From an uncultured Pseudomonadota bacterium (GTDB lineage Bacteria > Pseudomonadota > Alphaproteobacteria > RF32 > CAG-239), in assembly GCA_902795745.1 (NCBI GenBank), contig CADBMG010000011.1:1-18516 (forward strand): a stretch of 18,516 bases of DNA, written 5' to 3'. This document shows, one piece after another, positions 7,170 to 14,941 of this stretch (its first letter is position 1; each line of letters starts with the position of its first letter). A model generated the notes under the pieces. It was given only the letters and a program-made list of their open reading frames with translations, did no database searches and was not told the DNA's origin. The position numbers and the translations under genes were made by a program.

Positions 7170-8187
7170 AATTAGTAATTGGCAAAAAAAGATAAAACAA
7201 TATTACGAAAAGTTAATATGTGTTTTAAGATCTTTACGCAAAAAATGTATTTTACCGAATTGGTTAAAAAGCTGGACCATCCGCATTTATCATTCTTGGC
7301 GAACTGTGTTATTCGGTATATTCGGTTTTTTGTTTTTTTACTACTTTCTGGGTAGCCAACTTACCGAAGATATGGACATAAGCAATGAATATGTTCTGCC
7401 GACTGCCGCATCACAGAAAATGGAAACCGCTAATTCTATGGCTTTCATGCTTCGTCGCGAAGTAGATACTAAAATGTGGACACCGAATCTGCCACCGCTG
7501 TTTCCGGCATACGTTCTTGATAATATGCCTAATTTCCAGATTGGCATAGAAAATGCCATTCGTGATATAGTTGCGGTTCTGCAAAATATTTCAAATATCA
7601 GCGAAGCACAGAGCAATGATTTGCAACAAGCTCACGAGTTGCTGAAATATGCGCCGAATGTATGGTTGTTGGCTAAAAAAGGCTCATTTAACATAGCTCC
7701 TTCAAGTAATACACAATATCGTAAAGCCGCAAAATATCTTACCAAATTTAATGAACGAGGCAATTACGCTCCCCAAAAACAGCACTTACAAGACTTGTTG
7801 AAACAAATGAGCCGTAAATTGGCACGCTTGGCACGTAAAAGTGAAGAGCATTGGCAGGAGCATGGCAGTGACTTTTGGGATAACAAAGCAGATAATATTT
7901 TTTATCATCATCGCGGTTACGCTTTCGCGCTATGGCAAATATCAAAAGCAATGGGAATTGATTTTAAAGAAATCATTTTGGCGCATGATGCTTATACTGA
8001 TTGGACTTATTTGCAGTCTTCATTGCGTCAGGCGGCACAATTCAGACCTTACGTAGTACGCAACAGCCCGCCTGACGGTCTGTGGTCGCCTAACCATCTG
8101 ATGGCTCAGAATTTTTATCTGGCACGTGCACTCGCCGCGATTGAGCGGATTCGTGGGGCCTTGGCACGAGGAAACAATGCTGATTAA
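7162..8187 (+). CDS. DUF2333 family membrane-anchored protein
   Basis: 341 residues. A basic cytoplasmic N-terminus of about 47 residues precedes one TM helix (about 48-67); the remaining 270 residues should be periplasmic and mostly helical. Features I associate with DUF2333 are the WTPNLPPLFPAY stretch followed by LDNMPNFQ (about 105-127), the conserved YHHRGYAFAL region, and a C-terminal segment with DGLWSPNHL. The family is common in alpha- and gammaproteobacteria and has no established function. The gene overlaps murJ by 8 nt and the nfu-like gene by 11 nt, so the three are almost certainly co-translated. Envelope work alongside MurJ is a context-based guess. Confidence 0.8.
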   Translation: MAKISNWQKKIKQYYEKLICVLRSLRKKCILPNWLKSWTIRIYHSWRTVLFGIFGFLFFYYFLGSQLTEDMDISNEYVLPTAASQKMETANSMAFMLRREVDTKMWTPNLPPLFPAYVLDNMPNFQIGIENAIRDIVAVLQNISNISEAQSNDLQQAHELLKYAPNVWLLAKKGSFNIAPSSNTQYRKAAKYLTKFNERGNYAPQKQHLQDLLKQMSRKLARLARKSEEHWQEHGSDFWDNKADNIFYHHRGYAFALWQISKAMGIDFKEIILAHDAYTDWTYLQSSLRQAAQFRPYVVRNSPPDGLWSPNHLMAQNFYLARALAAIERIRGALARGNNAD

Positions 8188-8701
8188 CATTGAACATTTC
8201 GCCGCAAAAAATATTTTGATTTTTCATATCCCTCCGCAAGATGAGGAAGTTGGCACCGTTTATGTAAAACAAGGACAAGCCACCCCATTTCCATTATTGC
8301 AAAATATCTTGGCAATAGATGGGGTAGTTTGGATTTTATTCGGTAAGGGTATTTTGGCACTTAAATATGAACAAAAGGCAAATATTGATGATTTGCAGGC
8401 ATTGGTTTTGGCTGAAATTGATGACGAAGCGGAAAATAAACAATACAACTTTGGCAATATAACGCCGTATAATCTGTCAGATGTAATTGAAGCAATTGCC
8501 GATACTTTGATAAGGCCGACATTGTATCGCGATAATGGCGATATTGAGATTATCTCGTATGAAAAAGGTAATTTACTACTTCGGTTTACCGGTCATTGTG
8601 CCGGATGTCCGTATGCACAAAATACTTTGAATAACGTAATTATCCGCACTATCAACAAATATTTGCCGCAGGTGAAAACAGTGCAAATGGCGGAGGAGTG
8701 A
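8177..8701 (+). CDS. Nfu-type iron-sulfur cluster scaffold/carrier
   Basis: 174 residues in two parts. The N-terminal 85 residues resemble the Nfu_N domain, including an ILAIDGVVWILFGKGILAL stretch. The C-terminal NifU-like domain (about 105-174) ends with GHCAGCPYA, whose C141 and C144 form the CxxC that holds a 4Fe-4S cluster at a dimer interface in this family. The role is delivery of Fe-S clusters to client proteins in the cytoplasm. I chose the ATG at 8177 because GAGGA lies just upstream and the protein then starts at the Nfu_N domain; an upstream ATG at 8126 would add 17 residues deep inside the previous gene. It overlaps the DUF2333 gene by 11 nt, and the next gene begins 6 nt after its stop. 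Confidence 0.92.
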   Translation: MLINIEHFAAKNILIFHIPPQDEEVGTVYVKQGQATPFPLLQNILAIDGVVWILFGKGILALKYEQKANIDDLQALVLAEIDDEAENKQYNFGNITPYNLSDVIEAIADTLIRPTLYRDNGDIEIISYEKGNLLLRFTGHCAGCPYAQNTLNNVIIRTINKYLPQVKTVQMAEE

Positions 8702-8707
8702 GTGTAA

Positions 8708-9598
8708 ATGAAAAAAGTTCTGATTTCATTTTTGTTGGTAATCATAACGGCATTTTCAGTATATGCCGCGCCTATTGTATCGCACAAAGATCATGCATTG
8801 TGGGTAAAAAGTGCCACCACTGCAGAAGTTGAAGATATATTTTACCAACATAATTATCCGGACTATTCTCAAGTTGAAAGCAAGTTCCCGCGGATTTTTT
8901 TAAGTCGTTTACCGAGCGATTGGGAACAAATCGAAGATAATGACGAAAAGCACAAACTATTTATTCGCATTATGTTGCCGTTGGTTTTAAAGGTAAACGA
9001 AGATATTTTGCAAGAACGAAAAATCGTCGAAAATATGTATATTGAGCGAAAAGACGGCAAAAATTTGGGCATGAATGCAGTCCAAAAGTTGGAAGAACTG
9101 GCGAAAAAATATGATGTAGCCACGCCGGAAACCGATATTGAACGCATAGATTATTTGCTCTATCGCCTAATGGAAAAAATCGATGCCGTTCCGCCTACTG
9201 TTATGGTGGTTACCGCAGGCATATATTCAGATTGGGGCAATTCACGCATAGCTCGTCAGGCAAACAACCTTTATTTGAGTGAGATTTGGTATGAAAATAA
9301 GGGGATGAAGCCCCTTGACGATCCCAATGCAGATTACCGCTACAAAATATATGCGGATTTATATGAAGCTATTGCCGAAAGAGCCCTGAAAATCAATTCT
9401 CACGTTAATTATGAATACGTGCGCCGAACTCGTCTTAATCAGCGTAAATTGGGACTTCCGCCTTATAGTCCGCATATGGCAGCGCAAATGATAAAAGACA
9501 GCAATTTTCAAAATATTGCCGGATTAATCGATTACACTCTTTCTTTTTACGGTCTGTGGAATACGGATTATAAACCGCAACTGCGTGATATTAAGTAG
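8708..9598 (+). CDS. Bax-like (glucosaminidase-fold) secreted protein, apparently lacking the catalytic Glu
   Basis: 296 residues with a signal peptide (MKK, a hydrophobic core, cleavage after about A20 in VYAAP). The mature part follows the Bax family (COG2992, mannosyl-glycoprotein endo-beta-N-acetylglucosaminidase-like). It has FPRIFLSRLPSDWE, then a LPLVLKVNEDILQER helix, then an LAKKYDV...IDYLLYRL segment. The core follows, and a NYEYVRRTRLNQRKLG stretch lies near the end. In active members the core reads A-x-x-E-S-G-W-G, with Glu as the general acid. Here it reads A-G-I-Y-S-D-W-G with Tyr173 and Asp175, so the catalytic Glu is missing. The next block, which normally has GNNLFG, is altered to ANNLYL. 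It may be a wall-binding or regulatory pseudoenzyme. GGAGG precedes the ATG at 8708. Confidence 0.78.
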   Translation: MKKVLISFLLVIITAFSVYAAPIVSHKDHALWVKSATTAEVEDIFYQHNYPDYSQVESKFPRIFLSRLPSDWEQIEDNDEKHKLFIRIMLPLVLKVNEDILQERKIVENMYIERKDGKNLGMNAVQKLEELAKKYDVATPETDIERIDYLLYRLMEKIDAVPPTVMVVTAGIYSDWGNSRIARQANNLYLSEIWYENKGMKPLDDPNADYRYKIYADLYEAIAERALKINSHVNYEYVRRTRLNQRKLGLPPYSPHMAAQMIKDSNFQNIAGLIDYTLSFYGLWNTDYKPQLRDIK

Positions 9599-9613
9599 CA
9601 AAGGAGAAATAGG

Positions 9614-11245
9614 ATGTTTATAAGTGTTAATAAAAAAATAGTTTACAGTTTGTCGTTTTTGCTTTTGCTGCTTATCGGTATTCTTGTCGGCTTATTTTTG
9701 AACTTTTATTTTCATCAATTACAAGATACCAAGCAATCGGTCTATATGCGAAACAAATACGTAGTGCAATTATTGCAAGAAAACGTAATGTTACAGAACG
9801 AGTTGGCTAACTTAGGCAAAATCTACCCTCAATTTCCATCGCGGGTAAACTTAGATAATTTGGACGATACTCAAAAGCAATTATCGCATGAGCAGCGACT
9901 TAATGCAGAATTACGACGTAATTATAACGATAACAGTGAAGCATTGGCAACGGCAGCCAAAGTTGTTTTACTCTGCTTATGCGCCGTGATTTTATTAATT
10001 TTATTACTTATTGCTTTACTTGACTATTGGATTGTGCGTCCGGTTGAAAGTTTAACCGCCATCAGTCACAAAGTTTCGCAAGGTGATTATTCTCGGCGAA
10101 TTGATTTATCCAAGCACAATTTATTGCGTGATGAATTTGATATTTTGGGACGAACTTTTAACAACATGTTGGATAAAACCGAAAACAACATTAAAGAACT
10201 ACAACAAAGAGAAGCCTTTTTACAACAATTGATTGATGCTATTCCTGACGGCATAAGAGTTATAAACCGTCAGGGCGATGTAATAATGGCAAATAAAGCA
10301 TTTTATGCACTTTTAGGAACCAACCAATCTTGCATCGGGCAAAAGTGTTATGCTGCTTACAACAGTGGAAATGAAATTTGTTCGGAAAGTCAATATACCT
10401 GTCCGTTACGCTACTTGGCAAAGAACAAAAAAGAAGTTTTACGTACTATTCATGAAATTGATAAAAAACCTATTTACGTCAATGCCGTCAATTTAAGAAA
10501 AATCGGTAATAATTCTGAAGACTACATAGTTGAGGCATTACATGATTTAAGCGGTGATGTGCGTTTCTCACATCAGCAAAAGGTATCTTCGCTGGGCTTT
10601 TTATCAACCTCCATTGCGCATGAGATGAAAAATAACCTAGGTGCAATCCGCTTAATTTTGGAAGGTCTGCTGGATAATGAATATAAAAATGATGCAGATG
10701 ACACTTCTCCCAAAAAATATCTGAAGATGGCACAGCGTCAGCTGGTGGAAGCTATAAAAACACCGGAACGCTTGTTACGATTGGCACAATTTTCGGAAAA
10801 TGAAATCAGTGATATAGACGTTAACGCGGCTATCAGCGATATGGTAATGATGATAGATTATGATGCCAAACGTCATGGCATAGAGATTAAAACAGATATT
10901 GCTCCACAACTCAAAATTAGCGGAAATGAGGCCGATTTTAAGATGATTATACTGAATTTGCTGCAAAATGCGGTTAAAGCAATGCCGGATGGAGGTCTTT
11001 TACAAGTTACAGCAAAGAAAAGTGGCCGCGAAATTGCCATAAATGTTGAAGATAACGGTATAGGCATTGAAAAAGATAAAATCATGCGTATTTTTGAACC
11101 GTTTTATTCCGGAAGCGGACAGACTAAGAGCTCTGGCTTAGGACTTGCTATTGTGCGCAGTTTGGTAGAAAAAGCCGGTGGTTCAATCAAAGTGAAGAGT
11201 AAAGTTGGTAAACAAACAATTTTTACTATTAAGTTACCAAAGTAA
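9614..11245 (+). CDS. Membrane sensor histidine kinase with HAMP and cysteine-bearing PAS domain
   Basis: 543 residues. TM1 (about 10-32), a periplasmic helical region of about 80 residues, TM2 (about 112-136), HAMP (137-190), PAS (about 197-310), dimerisation/phosphoacceptor domain (about 320-395) and ATPase domain (about 420-543). The phosphoacceptor is His336 in SIAHEMKNNL. The N-box has N452 in LLQNAVKAM, the G1 box is D480-N-G-I-G, and the G2 box is G508-L-G510-L, so the kinase looks intact. The PAS domain has C240, C245, C256 and C263, the last three as C-x10-C-x6-C-P, a pattern I know from PAS domains of anaerobic bacteria and a candidate metal, Fe-S or redox site. GGAGAAATAGG precedes the ATG, 15 nt after the Bax-like gene. 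No response regulator is in the window. Confidence 0.93.
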   Translation: MFISVNKKIVYSLSFLLLLLIGILVGLFLNFYFHQLQDTKQSVYMRNKYVVQLLQENVMLQNELANLGKIYPQFPSRVNLDNLDDTQKQLSHEQRLNAELRRNYNDNSEALATAAKVVLLCLCAVILLILLLIALLDYWIVRPVESLTAISHKVSQGDYSRRIDLSKHNLLRDEFDILGRTFNNMLDKTENNIKELQQREAFLQQLIDAIPDGIRVINRQGDVIMANKAFYALLGTNQSCIGQKCYAAYNSGNEICSESQYTCPLRYLAKNKKEVLRTIHEIDKKPIYVNAVNLRKIGNNSEDYIVEALHDLSGDVRFSHQQKVSSLGFLSTSIAHEMKNNLGAIRLILEGLLDNEYKNDADDTSPKKYLKMAQRQLVEAIKTPERLLRLAQFSENEISDIDVNAAISDMVMMIDYDAKRHGIEIKTDIAPQLKISGNEADFKMIILNLLQNAVKAMPDGGLLQVTAKKSGREIAINVEDNGIGIEKDKIMRIFEPFYSGSGQTKSSGLGLAIVRSLVEKAGGSIKVKSKVGKQTIFTIKLPK

Positions 11246-11299
11246 CCTGTAATAGATATCCACCAGTAATTTACTATAAATTTTGTTTTAATATCAAGG

Positions 11300-11330
11300 T
11301 TGCTGATTGACTTCGTCGGCAATAACTTTT
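11300..11330 (+). terminator. Possible weak terminator after the histidine kinase
   Basis: A 7-bp stem, TTGCTGA / TCGGCAA (one G-U pair), with a 9-nt loop is followed by TAACTTTTTATT. It lies about 55 nt after the kinase stop. A small TGTCA-TCTTC-TGACA hairpin follows at 11345-11359. The stronger hairpin at 11401-11427 may be the real end of the transcript. Confidence 0.4.
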
Positions 11331-11400
11331 TATTGTTTATTATCTGTCATCTTCTGACAACCCGAATTATTCCCCCAAAAATGATGTTTGAACGAAATAA

Positions 11401-11427
11401 AAAAGGCGGATAATTCCACCGCCTTTT
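11401..11427. terminator. Bidirectional Rho-independent terminator between converging genes
   Basis: A perfect 9-bp stem, AAAAGGCGG / CCGCCTTTT, encloses a 9-nt loop. On the minus strand the stem runs into six Ts, 25 nt past the stop of the cysteine-rich gene. On the plus strand four Ts and an AT-rich tail follow, so it can also end the murJ-kinase transcript. Confidence 0.85.
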
Positions 11428-11451
11428 ATATTTACATATAATTTTCTATCA

Positions 11452-14400
11452 CTACCAGTCAGGATAAGCATTTACCTCATATATAAATCCCGCTTGCAAA
11501 TTATATGGATGACAGGACCAATTATTTCCCACTTTATCTGTTTGAGCACATCTTGAGTACATACCTGACGGAGAATCTCCGAAGCAATACGAGCCTCCAG
11601 GTGTGTATCCGTAAACAGGTCCACCATTAGAATCAACAGCATATCCAATAATCTCAGTTGCTTTGATACCCCAGTTTCTTCCTCCCGGACAATCATCCTG
11701 AACGTGAGTACAAATATAATATGTTCCCGGCGTAAACTCTCGTGTATTATCTATATCATTTGATGTAAGACCATTTACATCTGTCGGCATTTGCATATTG
11801 TTGTCAGAAATATAGTTCCACCATGATGCCGTCTCAGATTGTCCGCTAGAAGCAGAACAAGGTCTTCCATGTTGTGTCTGTGTCTGTCCCGGCTTGGTTC
11901 TGATAAAGAACGTATTGCGGACATAGCAGCCATCCTTCGCAATGCATGAACCAGACTTGCCGTTTTCACATTCGCTTTGCGAACTGTAATATTTATGAGA
12001 TTCGCAAGAACTCCAACATCCCGAATGCTCGTTATCACTTATACATGTTTTCCCTGTTTGTTGTCCACATTCAGAAGACGTGTTGTAATAATCGGAACCA
12101 TATACGGCTGAACAGTTTTTGGAGCAAGTACCCCACTCAGACCCTGACGGGTTATAATATTGTTTGCCGTCAAAATGGGCAGTATACGTGCCGCTTACAC
12201 AGCCGTTATGGCTAAAGGTTGTAACATCTGATTCCGTACATTTAGCTTTTGGTGTTCCTCCACAAATTTTATCATAGTGAACAACGCCATTGGAATCTGT
12301 ACAGGTTTTAGCATCTGTTGCAATCATATTGAATACCTCATCATTGAAGTCTCCTTCAAAGTGGTCATTATGAGCAACATAAATACTTTTTGTACTCTTC
12401 AAATACGGAATAATTCCATTTGTAGACCATGCTGTTGTTCCATATGCCACGGCACCACCGGTTGATGCCTTTACATAAGGATATTCTTCACATCCGCTAG
12501 CTTTTTCCTTATAGCACTTAGTTTCTTCGTCTTGTTCACAGTTGTCGGTACCGTACTTACCTTCGCAGTCTTCAAGTTTAGCAAACTCAGTAGTCTCGTC
12601 ACAAATTGCTCCTTCTTTAGCGCAATAGCAACCCGTTTCTCTACCTGATGCTTGAACTTTGCCCCAACCTTCCGGCACATTGCCTTGGCTATACATTCTG
12701 TAACCGGTACCGAGCAAATTACATATGGCGTGTTGCTGACCTTCAACCGTTTCATAGCGTTTGCATTCAGCATCTCCGCTGTATGCTTTATTGGCTCCCG
12801 GATTGTCTTCATCATAACCGACACACAAATCGCAGGCATACTGACGTGAGCAATCGATGCCATATCCATCAGGACAATCATTTTCTACACATCTGCCGCA
12901 TGCCTTTCCACCGACTTCACCGTTGGTTTCTACTTTCCAGCCCAGGCTACCGATAGAGCCGTCACCGCAGTCTAGTGCTGTCTGGATTTCCGTTGAAAAT
13001 CCTTCCGGACAATCATTTGAAATATAACAACCATTGTCACCTTTCACACACTTTCCTTGTCCAAACTTTTTTTCACAATCCGTTATCAAGCGAAATTCAT
13101 CTCTACTCTCGTCACAAAGATTGTCTTTTGCTATGTAGCACTGCATTTCATCAATTATACAATTACCAGTACCATAAACGGCCTCACACAGAGGTTCAGT
13201 CGGATACTGTCCAAGTTCCTCCAAGCAACGTGCATCATTTCCTATCCAACATTGATTAGACTGTTGTATACAATTACCTTCACCGAATACGGCTTCACAC
13301 TTAGCTTCTGTATTATATTCATGCTTGCTCTCATCGCACAAAGTATTATTAGGCGTCCAACAATTGCCCGGGTATGTAGTCCAACCTTGCAACTTGTCCG
13401 AACGAACTTCATCACACATATTTCCCTCTGATGCTGCCAAACAATCATCTTGTGTTGAATAATAGTTACTTGCTACATTACACTTATCGAGTCGGTAGCA
13501 GAACGACTCCGTCGGCTTAGTGCAAGTATAAACATTTTCCGCTGCACTCTGACAAGCCTCTTGACTGGTAAAAAATCCGGCAACTTCATCACAATCGCTC
13601 TTGTACCAACAAGATGTTGCAGAATCCATTAAACATCCGAATCCGGAATTAGCCGAACGGCAATCATCTTCATTATTATAAAAACCTTCATTACGAGAAC
13701 AATCTTTTTCAGTACCATCTTTTATCCAACATCCACCTGTTTTCTCTTCTTTACACTTGTATGGATAAATAGCCTTCTCACATTTGTCTTTGGTAGTATA
13801 TTTGCCGTTTCTTGCGTCTTGACAGTCAAGCGTTCCCGGAATACGACAAACATTATCAGATGTAGTTTTATCGCATAAATATTGCGGATTATCGGCCAAA
13901 CAACTTTCCTGATCTATATATTCCTTTTGAGAATTATCACACTTTTTAGAAAGCAAGTAACATTCAGTTGTGCCAACTTTTTCGCACATCCAGTGATCAG
14001 AATTTGACTTATTGTTTTTGTTCTTTGCACATACCTCTTCTGTATACATATTATTACCGCTACATTCCACAATATCTTCGCAGGTTCCATCATCTTTGAG
14101 CCGCTTTCCGTCTTGTATGTTACAAGAACATTTCAGCTTACTCGAATCATCCGGACAGTACTCCTTTGTATAATTATTAGGACATGATGTTTCGTTATAG
14201 CCAACGCATGTGTCATGCACACATTTACTGTTTTTCATAACTCCGTTACATTGGCAACGATATTTACCTTCGAACTCAGAGCCGGAAATATCGCAACGAG
14301 TACATTGCCACGCCGTATTCGGATTTTTAGTATTATCCATCATATCGGTTGCTTGTGTTGCGGTGTACGTATATCCTCCTGTAGTTTTGCATTGATCGTT

Positions 14401-14727
14401 TTTAAGGTAGCAATTATCACCCTTACGTATAAAACCATCACGGCATTCGCACTTGTAAACTTGCGTCCCGTCTGATTTTGTACAAGGTCCGTTGCATGAC
14501 CATCCTTGATCCCATCCTTTGTCGTAGGAATCGTTAAAACCCGTACAATTTTCACTATTAGGTTCGCCACCGCTACTGCTGGAAGATGCCGCAGCATCAC
14601 CGCATTTACCCGATGGCAAAAAACAAATGTTTGCCGTTGCTGGCGAAACATACATAGCACTCAGCCACAAGCAGGCACATAACGCCGCCATACAGCCTAA
14701 CCCTATAATTTTCCATTGTTTTCTCAT
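11452..14727 (-). CDS. Secreted cysteine-rich modular surface protein (1091 aa)
   Basis: 1091 residues with a long signal peptide (MRKQWK, hydrophobic core, cleavage near ATA-N at about 32). A Ser/Gly linker follows, then extracytoplasmic sequence with about 95 cysteines by my count. Residues 222-567 are nine contiguous modules of about 38 residues: C, 6-9 residues, an aromatic, about 5 residues, C, 7-14 residues, C, 5-12 residues, C plus Tyr/Trp/Phe. Three more occur at about 709-745 and 872-934. The last 155 residues form a different Trp/Gly-rich domain with five or six cysteines. No catalytic motif was recognised. Disulfide-stapled adhesion or surface roles are inference. I chose the ATG at 14727 over one at 14757: AGGAG lies 7 nt upstream and the predicted transcription start is near 14757. 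The gene is monocistronic. Confidence 0.88.
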   Translation of the reverse strand: MRKQWKIIGLGCMAALCACLWLSAMYVSPATANICFLPSGKCGDAAASSSSSGGEPNSENCTGFNDSYDKGWDQGWSCNGPCTKSDGTQVYKCECRDGFIRKGDNCYLKNDQCKTTGGYTYTATQATDMMDNTKNPNTAWQCTRCDISGSEFEGKYRCQCNGVMKNSKCVHDTCVGYNETSCPNNYTKEYCPDDSSKLKCSCNIQDGKRLKDDGTCEDIVECSGNNMYTEEVCAKNKNNKSNSDHWMCEKVGTTECYLLSKKCDNSQKEYIDQESCLADNPQYLCDKTTSDNVCRIPGTLDCQDARNGKYTTKDKCEKAIYPYKCKEEKTGGCWIKDGTEKDCSRNEGFYNNEDDCRSANSGFGCLMDSATSCWYKSDCDEVAGFFTSQEACQSAAENVYTCTKPTESFCYRLDKCNVASNYYSTQDDCLAASEGNMCDEVRSDKLQGWTTYPGNCWTPNNTLCDESKHEYNTEAKCEAVFGEGNCIQQSNQCWIGNDARCLEELGQYPTEPLCEAVYGTGNCIIDEMQCYIAKDNLCDESRDEFRLITDCEKKFGQGKCVKGDNGCYISNDCPEGFSTEIQTALDCGDGSIGSLGWKVETNGEVGGKACGRCVENDCPDGYGIDCSRQYACDLCVGYDEDNPGANKAYSGDAECKRYETVEGQQHAICNLLGTGYRMYSQGNVPEGWGKVQASGRETGCYCAKEGAICDETTEFAKLEDCEGKYGTDNCEQDEETKCYKEKASGCEEYPYVKASTGGAVAYGTTAWSTNGIIPYLKSTKSIYVAHNDHFEGDFNDEVFNMIATDAKTCTDSNGVVHYDKICGGTPKAKCTESDVTTFSHNGCVSGTYTAHFDGKQYYNPSGSEWGTCSKNCSAVYGSDYYNTSSECGQQTGKTCISDNEHSGCWSSCESHKYYSSQSECENGKSGSCIAKDGCYVRNTFFIRTKPGQTQTQHGRPCSASSGQSETASWWNYISDNNMQMPTDVNGLTSNDIDNTREFTPGTYYICTHVQDDCPGGRNWGIKATEIIGYAVDSNGGPVYGYTPGGSYCFGDSPSGMYSRCAQTDKVGNNWSCHPYNLQAGFIYEVNAYPDW
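13027..14064 (-). repeat. Nine tandem four-cysteine modules within the surface protein
   Basis: Residues 222-567 hold 36 cysteines as nine successive sets of four. Units 6 and 7 are the most alike, sharing a CEAV-F/Y-G-x-GNCI core at constant 37-residue spacing; unit 8 keeps the spacing with CEKKFGQGKC. This suggests recent duplication. Other units differ mainly in the length between the second and fourth cysteine. Confidence 0.8.
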
Positions 14728-14763
14728 ATTACAGCTCCTATCGATAGTTTTATGCATAAACTT

Positions 14764-14772
14764 ATTATAACA
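14764..14772 (-). promoter_or_regulatory. Predicted extended -10 promoter of the cysteine-rich surface protein gene
   Basis: On the minus strand TGTTATAAT gives a perfect TATAAT (14764-14769) with an extended -10 TGT (14770-14772). No good -35 lies 17 nt upstream, which is tolerated with an extended -10. The start would be near 14757, with a leader of about 30 nt containing AGGAG. Confidence 0.55.
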
Positions 14773-14829
14773 TAGTTATCAAACTTTTTTATTAAATTTT
14801 TGTTACATTTTAATACATAATAGGACACT

Positions 14830-14859
14830 TTGCAATAAAAGTTTTAAAGTGTGTATAAA
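14830..14859 (+). promoter_or_regulatory. Possible promoter of the leuS-lptE-holA operon
   Basis: TTGCAA (14830-14835), an 18-nt spacer and TATAAA (14854-14859). The leader to the leuS ATG would be about 76 nt. The -35 match is modest. This region is shared with the divergent promoter of the surface protein gene. Confidence 0.4.
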
Positions 14860-14941
14860 CATAAATGACGTTGAATTTGCTCAAATATTGTGATAGCGTT
14901 GATGTAATTTAGTGTACTTTTAACAGAAAGGTTTAGTAAAA

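Noticed and set aside
12471..12881. 136-codon minus-strand frame inside the cysteine-rich gene
   Set aside because: Alternative frame of the repeat-rich gene without a start signal; composition is explained by the cysteine codons of the real frame.
13010..14064. CRISPR-like periodicity in the cysteine-rich region
   Set aside because: The period of about 110 bp is coding and divergent at DNA level, with no short identical repeats or unique spacers of constant length.
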